A DNA stretch of 64,000 nucleotides from Gari tellinella (taxonomy: Eukaryota > Mollusca > Bivalvia > Cardiida > Psammobiidae), in contig OV277857.1 in NCBI GenBank assembly GCA_922989275.2, positions 45,547,083 to 45,611,082 on the forward strand, read 5' to 3'. The notes under the pieces are model-generated. The model did no database searches, had not been told where the DNA came from, and worked only from the letters and a program-made list of their open reading frames with translations. Shown here in pieces: positions 10,701 through 21,300 of this stretch (positions are counted from its first letter, which is position 1; every line of letters begins with the position of its first letter). The position numbers were made by a program, and so were the translations under genes.

Positions 10701-11202
10701 CAGGTGCTGCCCCTTCTGTACCGTCACTATCCCGCAGTCACACTGGAACTTGTTTCTCCCCCCTTTACTTTTTCCTCCTTTTGCCCTCTCCATTGACGCC
10801 TGCCTTACCGCCTCTGGTCTTGCCACCCCATGGTACCGATGAAGGTGGTCCGTCAACCTGTAAGTAAATGTTATGGCCTGATGTCTCATATATGGTGACA
10901 TTGAGGTGACATTTGCAAGAACATGTGCTCGAGTTACTAAGTCATGTGTCAAAGTTACCACGTTATGCTCACGAGATACTATACCCTAACCACCAGATAA
11001 TGTGAGTATTCCTATTTACTAGTAACATCTGATTGTCTGATTTTTGTGTCTACATATTCTACTCCTGACATAAAAAATACTAAAATATATTTTGGAAAAT
11101 CCAATATAACCAAATTGCACATTACCTTGCAAAACGCGTGGTCCGCACGGCAAATCCGGCACTCCTTCTCTGAACACACTGTTTGCAGGTTAGATAACCC
11201 AT
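4732..11202 (-). CDS. Intron-rich tyrosine recombinase (phage-integrase-fold) protein with zinc-finger-like N terminus
   Basis: Eleven coding exons: 11126-11202, 10620-10857, 9805-9991, 9464-9552, 8948-9154, 7988-8257, 7420-7529, 6992-7135, 6457-6627, 5690-5924, 4732-4941. All introns are GT/AG and all phases agree, giving about 645 aa from ATG at 11202 to TAA at 4732. Two Cys/His motifs come first (C6-x2-C9...H30-x4-H35; C65-x-C67-x9-H77-x5-H83), then an acidic, Glu-rich linker (about 108-145). A core-binding-like segment (TIKSTYIYVRKFVHYLAG) spans 198-266. The catalytic domain has NGRRTGEF (Arg348, Glu351), HKTAA (Lys380), TNFRK (Arg459; the usual His is Thr456), MCH (His483) and HYD (Tyr492). 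The His-to-Tyr distance of 9 is the family norm. The tail has RWTKEETEEVKQVFKEDI, perhaps a SANT-like helix. Such recombinases occur in Crypton and DIRS/Ngaro transposons and in genes domesticated from Cryptons; which applies here is unknown. The last exon may instead splice onward at G|GTGGGT near 4741. A 5' UTR intron is likely (acceptor at 11210). Confidence 0.8.
5022..5385 (+). mobile_element. MITE-like repeat in the recombinase intron, copy 1
   Basis: It runs from TTCTAACACACCTCGCCCA to a hairpin end. That end pairs ACCAGTGTTCTATC...AATCGAACAC with GTGTTCGATTGCACGATAG and lies at about 5230-5367. The same element is present in opposite orientation at 8345-8658. This copy lies between exons 10 and 11. 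No coding capacity. Confidence 0.7.
7751..7772. repeat. 22-bp perfect palindrome in intron
   Basis: AGATCTAGATC joined to its exact reverse complement, with no spacer, between exons 6 and 7. It could be a chance AGATCT-rich stretch or a binding site. Nothing else supports a function. Confidence 0.4.
8345..8658 (-). mobile_element. MITE-like repeat in the recombinase intron, copy 2 (inverted)
   Basis: This is the reverse complement of 5022-5385 with moderate divergence and a shorter hairpin end. Shared blocks include the GTGGGCGAGGTGT end, the CGAAGCCAAATGACGTCA block and GTGGTTTAATTACAAGCAT. It starts 32 bp beyond the donor of exon 5b and lies in the intron before exon 6. Confidence 0.7.
8691..8897 (-). 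CDS. Exon 5b, tandem in-frame duplicate of exon 5a
   Basis: This is also 207 bp, phase 0 at both ends, with acceptor GATCCAG| and donor AAG|GTACATGG. It differs from exon 5a at 17 of 69 residues (52 identical). Changes fall mostly at spaced positions (for example Gly/Val before TIKS and Asp/Tyr in the HxxW segment), while the KFVHYLAGR core is unchanged. The duplicated block, including intron sequence, has a period of about 257 bp. The intron between 5a and 5b would be only 50 bp (8898-8947), short enough to make joint splicing doubtful. Use of 5a or 5b as alternatives keeps the reading frame. Confidence 0.65.
8948..9154 (-). CDS. Exon 5a of the tyrosine recombinase gene (core-binding segment)
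   Basis: This exon is 207 bp (69 codons), phase 0 at both ends. The acceptor is preceded by a T-rich tract (TTTTTTTCTTTTTCAG) and the donor is AAG|GTAAATGG. It encodes VNMFLAMVGFKEGG, then WEGC, CRSYQPGTIKS and YVRKFVHYLAG. The TIKxxYxxxRKFxxYL pattern is the N-terminal SAM-like DNA-binding helix pattern of tyrosine recombinases. It is followed after 50 bp by a near copy at 8691-8897. A shorter exon ending at 9037 was considered but would put a stop codon in the next segment. Confidence 0.75.
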
Positions 11203-12339
11203 ATCGAAACTGAAATCAGAGAGGTCATAGATACTTTTATACTTACAGTCTCAGTCTCTCTCATTATTAACTCGAGAACACAATAAAAAGTCGTGCACAC
11301 TAGATACTTAGTTGTGCACATAAAACCTATTATGAGTAACACCCTACCCCACCCAGAGCTAAGCAGCGTAAAAATATAGGGTAAAACTGACTGCATATTT
11401 GAATTCAGCTTGAAAAATAACTTCTAAGAGCAAACTTTGAGTAAGTTCTGGGAAAATATAAGTTTAGGTCTAAAAAAATTATAAGGCTTTTTAAACTCAA
11501 AATCTTTTCTTCACGGCAACTTTTCACTGCTTGCATTTAAGGGTTATTTTTCATGCTATTACGATTCCGGAAGCAAATAGGATTAGCCAAAATCATATTC
11601 CTGAAATCATCTTCCAGCAACAATCCCCATGAAATATTAATCCTGAAATCATCACAATCTCATCTCACCATCCCTCATCATTCGTTGGCGCTGTATGACA
11701 TATTATATCTTCTCTTATTAAGATCATCATTTTTTTTTATTTTATTTAATAATTATTTGCATTATTTCTTAACTGCTTTGATTCTACCTCGATGTACAAC
11801 GCCATTGAATACATGGTTTGTAAAAATAAGCGTTTAACCAAATTATTAAGTTTCAAGTCAACTCTTATATTTGCTGAAAAGAATAAATTGAGCGCAAAAA
11901 AACCCATTTTCCAAAACAGCCACCCACTCCAGTAGGGCGTTCAAGTACCGTATCAGCGAATAGTAACGTTAACCGATGCAAGCAACCCATATAGTACGAC
12001 ATCTAACGTTCACTAATACTCTTCAATAATAACTCATTGCGCCCCAATGTTTATTAACTTTTCAAGGGTACGAACGATTTATGTGCGAATTAAAATAACA
12101 CAAGCAAAAGTGCACTAATCAACTGAAATGCATCAATTTTACCGCATATAAAAATAGGATTTAGCTGCTCAGATGTTAGCTGCTTTGTTTGATACATTAA
12201 GTATCAGAAAATGTTAGTTTATTGATGAGAAATTAAGTCGGGACTGTTCGCTGGTTTTAGTAATTTCATTTGGTAGCCATTTTGTTTTCCTTGTTGGCTA
12301 CATCCTTTGTGTACAAGTATAATCAAAATCCATTGAAAA
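11203..12339. other. Upstream region of the recombinase gene; no other gene recognised
   Basis: On the minus strand a polypyrimidine tract and CAG at 11210 sit just before the start codon, so a spliced 5' leader from further right is likely. A promoter cannot be placed. Open frames here, for example 11553-11837, are A+T-rich and lack motifs. Confidence 0.4.
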
Positions 12340-13082
12340 CTGTAGTTGCAAGAGTGTAAACGCTGTAAAATATGGCATTTTCAGCAATTCAAAGGTAGAT
12401 ATCTCTTGATCTATTTGTCCGATTCCAACTATAATCACCCTTTTTCCAACTCTTATGGTCATATACAATATGGGCAAGTTTGAGAGAGCTTGGATAAATA
12501 TTGTGGCCTCTAGAGCGTAAACACTGTTAAATATATCATTTTCAGCAATTCAAAGGTAGATAACTCTTGACTTATTAATCCGATTACAACTAAAATTGAA
12601 CTCATCTGAAGTCTTATAATAATATACAATCTGAGTAAGTTTGAGAAAGATTAGATAAAATTTGTGGCCTCTAGAGTGTAAACATCGTTAAATATGGCAT
12701 TTTCAGCAATTCAAAGGAAGATAACTCTCGACCTATAAGTCTGCTTTCAACCATAATCAAACTCATCTGAACTCTTATACTAATATACAATCTGAGCAAG
12801 TTTTAGAAAGATTGAATAAATACTGTGGCCTCTAGAGTGTAAACACTGTTAAATATGGCATTTTCAGCAGTTCAAAGGTAGATTACTCATGACCTATTTG
12901 TCCGATTTCAACTATAATCGAACTCATCCGAACTCAAATGGCAATATACCATCTGAGCAAGTTTGAGAAAGATTGGATAAAAATTGTGGTCTCTATAGTG
13001 TAAACACTAAAATTGTTGACGCCGCACGACGGACAATCAAGGATTGCAATAGCTCACCCTGAGCTAGCTCAGGTGAGCTAAA
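12340..13082. repeat. Tandem repeat element, ~160-bp units (4 copies) with GAGCTAGCTC end
   Basis: The block TGTAAACACTGTTAAATATGG recurs at about 12355, 12516, 12677, 12837 and 12998, a regular 160-161 bp. Each unit carries TTTTCAGCAATTCAAAGGTAGAT and CAAGTTTGAGAAAGATTGGAT. The array ends with GACGCCGCACGACGGAC and a GAGCTA-rich inverted repeat, AGCTCACC...GGTGAGCT, at about 13052-13080. A GGTGAGCTAAAAG end also occurs inside the neighbouring 961-bp unit. Non-coding. Confidence 0.75.
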
Positions 13083-13151
13083 AATGAATTCATAAACAAA
13101 TAAATACTATGAGATATCTAAAACAAATTATACAGAATGAAAAATAATTAG

Positions 13152-15383
13152 TTACACATTAAGGAAGTAAACCACGTCTGCCTGGTACACTTAATCAATC
13201 ATATTGCACAGTTGCATTATCAACAAATTTTCACCAAAAAGGAAGAGACATCGACTGTGATTTCACTATGTGTATTAAGAGAGGTAAATCTACATTTATT
13301 GCAAATCATAAAGTAGGCGTCAGTCATATTCTTCTGCTGAAAGTTAGCAATAAAGTTGAAATGGTAGCCATCAACAAAAAGCAGAACCACTATTTAGGTT
13401 TTTTAACCATTTTCTGCTGAAGCCAAATTGTCATCATGTTTCAAGAAAATCGCATGGAATTTGTAGCCGCTCAAGTGTTAACAAACTAATTGTGAACGCA
13501 CAGACATACAGACATCCGGCAATCCTTATAGTGCACCTTCGTACCAAGGTGAGCTAAAAGGGGGAGGTAAGTCAAAAACAAAATGACACATTATAATCAA
13601 AATTGCATGTGCGCAACTTCAGATGTTTATCATCAATACTTAATAATGTTAAAAATTTGTTGAATGATGGGCAATTAAAGCTTAGGACATATTTCCGTGT
13701 ACAGGCGGCTGGACGAAGGGACAGATATTTTCCAGTATATCCGGCCTGGAACTCGTTCTGGGGTATAAAAAGAAAGGCAAAGTCTATTCAATACATACGC
13801 TGTACTATCTTAAAAATTTTAATCCTCATTCTGTGCCTAGAACTATTAAATTTTTTTACTGTAATATGCGCCAGACATCAAGCATATTTTCTGAACCACA
13901 TGTTCTTTGAACAATAGCTTTGTCTTTGAAAACAATACTCTAAAACCTTATGAAATTGAATAAAGACAAACCTCATCAGGGTATAAATCAACTCCGAAAC
14001 CAAACCTCTTTTCATTCCATTCCTTTTCTCTTTGAGGGTTGTATACAAATGCATGGTGACGTTCATGACCTTGCTCGTGACTAAAATAAAGAGCAAGCAT
14101 TTTTATGATATATTACACATTAAGGAAGTAAACCACGTCTGCCTGGTACACTTAATCAATCATATTGCACAGTTGCATTATCAACAAATTTTCACCAAAA
14201 AGGAAGAGACATCGACTGTGATTTCACTATGTGTATTAAGAGAGGTAAATCTACATTTATTGCAAATCATAAAGTAGGCGTCAGTAATATTCTTCTGCTG
14301 AAAGTTAGCAATAAAGTTGAAATGGTAGCCATCAACAAAAAGCAGAACCACTATTTAGGTTTTTTAACCATTTTCTGCTGAAGCCAAATTGTCATCATGT
14401 TTCAAGAAAATCGCATGGAATTTGTAGCCGCTCAAGTGTTAACAAACTAATTGTGAACGCACAGACATACAGACATCCGGCAATCCTTATAGTGCACCTT
14501 CGTACCAAGGTGAGCTAAAAGGGGGAGGTAAGTCAAAAACAAAATGACACATTATAATCAAAATTGCATGTGCGCAACTTCAGATGTTTATCATCAATAC
14601 TTAATAATGTTAAAAATTTGTTGAATGATGGGCAATTAAAGCTTAGGACATATTTCCGTGTACAGGCGGCTGGACGAAGGGACAGATATTTTCCAGTATA
14701 TCCGGCCTGGAACTCGTTCTGGGGTATAAAAAGAAAGGCAAAGTCTATTCAATACATACGCTGTACTATCTTAAAAATTTTAATCCTCATTCTGTGCCTA
14801 GAACTATTAAAATTTTTTACTGTAATATGCGCCAGACATCAAGCATATTTTCTGAACCACATGTTCTTTGAACAATAGCTTTGTCTTTGAAAACAATACT
14901 CTAAAACCTTATGAAATTGAATAAAGACAAACCTCATCAGGGTATAAATCAACTCCGAAACCAAACCTCTTTTCATTCCATTCCTTTTCTCTTTGAGGGT
15001 TGTATACAAATGCATGGTGACGTTCATGACCTTGCTCGTGACTAAAATAAAGAGCAAGCATTTTTATGATATATTACACATTTAAGAAGTAAACCACGTC
15101 TGCCTGGTACACTTAATCAATCATATTGCACAGTTGCATTATCAACAAATTTTCACCAAAAAGGAAGAGACATCGACTGTGATTTCACTATGTGTATTAA
15201 GAGAGGTAAATCTACATTTATTGCAAATCATAAAGTAGGCGTCAGTCATATTCTTCTGCTGAAAGTTAGCAATAAAGTTGAAATGGTAGCCATCAACAAA
15301 AAGCAGAACCACTATTTAGGTTTTTTTAACCATTTTCTGCTGAAGCCAAATTGTCATCATGTTTCAAGAAAATCGCATGGAAT
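13152..15383. repeat. 961-bp direct repeat, two full copies plus 310 bp of a third
   Basis: Copy 1 is 13152-14112, copy 2 is 14113-15073 and partial copy 3 is 15074-15383. Copies 1 and 2 differ at only a handful of bases. A 104-codon open frame (13603 and 14564) and a 72-codon minus frame recur, but identical repeats cannot show coding selection. Within the unit is a CACCTTCGTACCAAGGTG inverted repeat followed by AGCTAAAAG, resembling the end of the element at 12340-13082. Copy 3 switches to the 1124-bp satellite at 15383/15384. Confidence 0.85.
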
Positions 15384-18300
15384 GCTATTCTTTCCCATGA
15401 TACGTGTTTATGGTAATGCAATTCTTTCAATATGATAAATTAATATTATAGAAGCACATATATTAATTAACATAACAAGTATAATTTTAGAAATTTAAAT
15501 ACATATCATTTATAGACCTATTTTGTTCTCCTTCCTGGATATTCCATATATCGATGTATATGCAAGAAAAATTTATCAATTTCATAGTTTGTCGTGTAGT
15601 TGTTTATAATTATATTTTGTGAACGTTTGTTCATGAAATAAAAACACGAAATGTTAAGGCATAGTGCATATATGATATAGAAGGGATGTGGTAATGTGGA
15701 CTGGCACTGTTCTCGTGGCATGTAGGGAATGTCCTCATCATGACTGAAATTGTAATGAAGAGATGGTTATAAAACATGTCGCCCCTAATTCATGATGACC
15801 AAGGGATGTGGTGCCGGTAGGGGCTTGGAATGTCCTCATCATGACTGAAATTGTAATGAAGAGATAGTTATTATTTAATAATAATTCACAAATACGTTCC
15901 TTCTACATACAAAATAATATGTTGATAGAAAATGTGCGTTTCTTTTTGCGCTGAGTGTATATCGATAGTCGAAAATGATTTTCCACTATCGATGTACATG
16001 CAAGAAAAGTTTGTCAATGTTGTACACTGTTTCTGTTATGTTGTTAGTTATATTTGTTGTACCTTTTAACATAAAATATAATAATAAGATGTTCAGGCCA
16101 AGAATATACATACCTAAACCTACAATCAGTATGAAGAGATGTGGTACCTGGAAGTTGAACTGGTCCTCATAAGAGGTTACTTTTACTGATGATCAGATCA
16201 GAAACTACATTCAATCAAAATTAGGGTTTAACCTCTTCAATGCCATGACGTCGTCAGCTTTAAACAACTGTTGTCCGTTTGAATTTGTCAAATTCAGTAC
16301 TTTGACTTAAGAAATAACAAATTGTTAGGATCCTCAACAGAAGCTGCATTAATTGCCTCGGGGTGAAGCAGATAAATACAGTATAACCTCTCTTAATCTG
16401 AAACTCTCCAACCCATTACACCATAAATACTCTTTTTTATTAAAAATAATTTCTGAAAGTAAGCCAACTGGGCTGCCGATAGCTCAGCTATTTACCGTGA
16501 ATAAGATGCTATTCTTTCCCATGATACGTGTTTATGGTAATGCAATTCTTTCAATATGATAAATTAATATTATAGAAGCACATATATTAATTAACATAAC
16601 AAGTATAATTTTAGAAATTTAGATACATATCATTTATAGACCTATTTTGTTCTCCTTCCTGGATATTCCATATATCGATGTATATGCAAGAAAAAATTAT
16701 CAATTTCATAGTTTGTCGTGTAGTTGTTTATAATTATATTTTGTGAACGTTTGTTCATGAAATAAAAACACGAAATGTTAAGGCATAGTGCATATATGAT
16801 ATAGAAGGGATGTGGTAATGTGGACTGGCACTGTTCTCGTGGCATGTAGGGAATGTCCTCATCATGACTGAAATTGTAATGAAGAGATGGTTATAAAACA
16901 TGTCGCCCCTAATTCATGATGACCAAGGGATGTGGTGCCGGTAGGGGCTTGGAATGTCCTCATCATGACTGAAATTGTAATGAAGAGATAGTTATTATTT
17001 AATAATAATTCACAAATACGTTCCTTCTACATACAAAATAATATGTTGATAGAAAATGTGCGTTTCTTTTTGCGCTGAGTGTATATCGATAGTCGAAAAT
17101 GATTTTCCACTATCGATGTACATGCAAGAAAAGTTTGTCAATGTTGTACACTGTTTCTGTTATGTTGTTAGTTATATTTGTTGTACCTTTTAACATAAAA
17201 TAAAATAATAAGATGTTCAGGCCAAGAATATACATACCTAAACCTACAATCAGTATGAAGAGATGTGGTACCTGGAAGTTGAACTGGTCCTCATAAGAGG
17301 TTACTTTTACTGATGATCAGATCAGAAACTACATTCAATCAAAATTAGGGTTTAACCTCTTCAATGCCATGACGTCGTCAGCTTTAAACAACTGTTGTCC
17401 GTTTGAATTTGTCAAATTCAGTACTTTGACTTAAGAAATAACAAATTGTTAGGATCCTCAACAGAAGCTGCATTAATTGCCTCGGGGTGAAGCAGATAAA
17501 TACAGTATAACCTCTCTTAATCTGAAACTCTCCAACCCATTACACCATAAATACTCTTTTTTATTAAAAATAATTTCTGAAAGTAAGCCAACTGGGCTGC
17601 CGATAGCTCAGCTATTTACCGTGAATAAGATGCTATTCTTTCCCATGATACGTGTTTATGGTAATGCAATTCTTTCAATATGATAAATTAATATTATAGA
17701 AGCACATATATTAATTAACATAACAAGTATAATTTTAGAAATTTAAATACATATCATTTATAGACCTATTTTGTTCTCCTTCCTGGATATTCCATATATC
17801 GATGTATATGCAAGAAAAATTTATCAATTTCATAGTTTGTCGTGTAGTTGTTTATAATCATATTTTGTGAACGTTTGTTCATGAAATAAAAACACGAAAT
17901 GTTAAGGCATAGTGCATATATGATATAGAAGGGATGTGGTAATGTGGACTGGCACTGTTCTCGTGGCATGTAGGGAATGTCCTCATCATGACTGAAATTG
18001 TAATGAAGAGATGGTTATAAAACATGTCACCCCTAATTCATGATGACCAAGGGACGTGGTGCCGGTAGGGGCTTGGAATGTCCTCATCATGACTGAAATT
18101 GTAATGAAGAGATAGTTATTATTTAATAATAATTCACAAATACGTTCCTTCTACATACAAAATAATATGTTGATAGAAAATGTGCGTTTCTTTTTGCGCT
18201 GAGTGTATATCGATAGTCGAAAATGATTTTCCACTATCGATGTACATGCAAGAAAAGTTTGTCAATGTTGTACACTGTTTCTGTTATGTTGTTAGTTATA

Positions 18301-21300
18301 TTTGTTGTACCTTTTAACATAAAATAAAATAATAAGATGTTCAGGCCAAGAATATACATACCTAAACCTACAATCAGTATGAAGAGATGTGGTACCTGGA
18401 AGTTGAACTGGTCCTCATAAGAGGTTACTTTTACTGATGATCAGATCAGAAACTACATTCAATCAAAATTAGGGTTTAACCTCTTCAATGCCATGACGTC
18501 GTCAGCTTTAAACAACTGTTGTCCGTTTGAATTTGTCAAATTCAGTACTTTGACTTAAGAAATAACAAATTGTTAGGATCCTCAACAGAAGCTGCATTAA
18601 TTGCCTCGGGGTGAAGCAGATAAATACAGTATAACCTCTCTTAATCTGAAACTCTCCAACCCATTACACCATAAATACTCTTTTTTATCAAAAATAATTT
18701 CTGAAAGTAAGCCAACTGGGCTGCCGATAGCTCAGCTATTTACCGTGAATAAGATGCTATTCTTTCCCATGATACGTGTTTATGGTAATGCAATTCTTTC
18801 AATATGATAAATTAATATTATAGAAGCACATATATTAATTAACATAACAAGTATAATTTTAGAAATTTAGATACATATCATTTATAGACCTATTTTGTTC
18901 TCCTTCCTGGATATTCCATATATCGATGTATATGCAAGAAAAATTTATCAATTTCATAGTTTGTCGTGTAGTTGTTTATAATTATATTTTGTGAACGTTT
19001 GTTCATGAAATAAAAACACGAAATGTTAAGGCATAGTGCATATATGATATAGAAGGGATGTGGTAATGTGGACTGGCACTGTTCTCGTGGCATGTAGGGA
19101 ATGTCCTCATCATGACTGAAATTGTAATGAAGAGATGGTTATAAAACATGTCGCCCCTAATTCATGATGACCAAGGGATGTGGTGCCGGTAGGGGCTTGG
19201 AATGTCCTCATCATGACTGAAATTGTAATGAAGAGATAGTTATTATTTAATAATAATTCACAAATACGTTCCTTCTACATACAAAATAATATGTTGATAG
19301 AAAATGTGCGTTTCTTTTTGCGCTGAGTGTATATCGATAGTCGAAAATGATTTTCCACTATCGATGTACATGCAAGAAAAGTTTGTCAATGTTGTACACT
19401 GTTTCTGTTATGTTGTTAGTTATATTTGTTGTACCTTTTAACATAAAATAAAATAATAAGATGTTCAGGCCAAGAATAAACATACCTAAACCTACAATCA
19501 GTATGAAGAGATGTGGTACCTGGAAGTTGAACTGGTCCTCATAAGAGGTTACTTTTACTGATGATCAGATCAGAAACTACATTCAATCAAAATTAGGGTT
19601 TAACCTCTTCAATGCCATGACGTCGTCAGCTTTAAACAACTGTTGTCCGTTTGAATTTGTCAAATTCAGTACTTTGACTTAAGAAATAACAAATTGTTAG
19701 GATCCTCAACAGAAGCTGCATTAATTGCCTCGGGGTGAAGCAGATAAATACAGTATAACCTCTCTTAATCTGAAACTCTCCAACCCATTACACCATAAAT
19801 ACTCTTTTTTATTAAAAATAATTTCTGAAAGTAAGCCAACTGGGCTGCCGATAGCTCAGCTATTTACCGTGAATAAGATGCTATTCTTTCCCATGATACG
19901 TGTTTATGGTAATGCAATTCTTTCAATATGATAAATTAATATTATAGAAGCACATATATTAATTAACATAACAAGTATAATTTTAGAAATTTAAATACAT
20001 ATCATTTATAGACCTATTTTGTTCGCCTTCCTGGATATTCCATATATCGATGTATATGCAAGAAAAATTTATCAATTTCATAGTTTGTCGTGTAGTTGTT
20101 TATAATCATATTTTGTGAACGTTTGTTCATGAAATAAAAACACGAAATGTTAAGGCATAGTGCATATATGATATAGAAGGGATGTGGTAATGTGGACTGG
20201 CACTGTTCTCGTGGCATGTAGGGAATGTCCTCATCATGACTGAAATTGTAATGAAGAGATGGTTATAAAACATGTCACCCCTAATTCATGATGACCAAGG
20301 GATGTGGTGCCGGTAGGGGCTTGGAATGTCCTCATCATGACTGAAATTGTAATGAAGAGATAGTTATTATTTAATAATAATTCACAAATACGTTCCTTCT
20401 ACATACAAAATAATATGTTGATAGAAAATGTGCGTTTCTTTTTGCGCTGAGTGTATATCGATAGTCGAAAATGATTTTCCACTATCGATGTACATGCAAG
20501 AAAAGTTTGTCAATGTTGTACACTGTTTCTGTTATGTTGTTAGTTATATTTGTTGTACCTTTTAACATAAAATAAAATAATAAGATGTTCAGGCCAAGAA
20601 TATACATACCTAAACCTACAATCAGTATGAAGAGATGTGGTACCTGGAAGTTGAACTGGTCCTCATAAGAGGTTACTTTTACTGATGATCAGATCAGAAA
20701 CTACATTCAATCAAAATTAGGGTTTAACCTCTTCAATGCCATGACGTCGTCAGCTTTAAACAACTGTTGTCCGTTTGAATTTGTCAAATTCAGTACTTTG
20801 ACTTAAGAAATAACAAATTGTTAGGATCCTCAACAGAAGCTGCATTAATTGCCTCGGGGTGAAGCAGATAAATACAGTATAACCTCTCTTAATCTGAAAC
20901 TCTCCAACCCATTACACCATAAATACTCTTTTTTATTAAAAATAATTTCTGAAAGTAAGCCAACTGGGCTGCCGATAGCTCAGCTATTTACCGTGAATAA
21001 GATGCTATTCTTTCCCATGATACGTGTTTATGGTAATGCAATTCTTTCAATATGATAAATTAATATTATAGAAGCACATATATTAATTAACATAACAAGT
21101 ATAATTTTAGAAATTTAAATACATATCATTTATAGACCTATTTTGTTCTCCTTCCTGGATATTCCATATATCGATGTATATGCAAGAAAAATTTATCAAT
21201 TTCATAGTTTGTCGTGTAGTTGTTTATAATCATATTTTGTGAACGTTTGTTCATGAAATAAAAACCCGAAATGTTAAGGCATAGTGCATATATGATATAG

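Noticed and set aside
13603..14878. 104-codon open frame repeated in the 961-bp units
   Set aside because: Identical copies give no coding evidence; no domain, and the unit is non-coding repeat in character.
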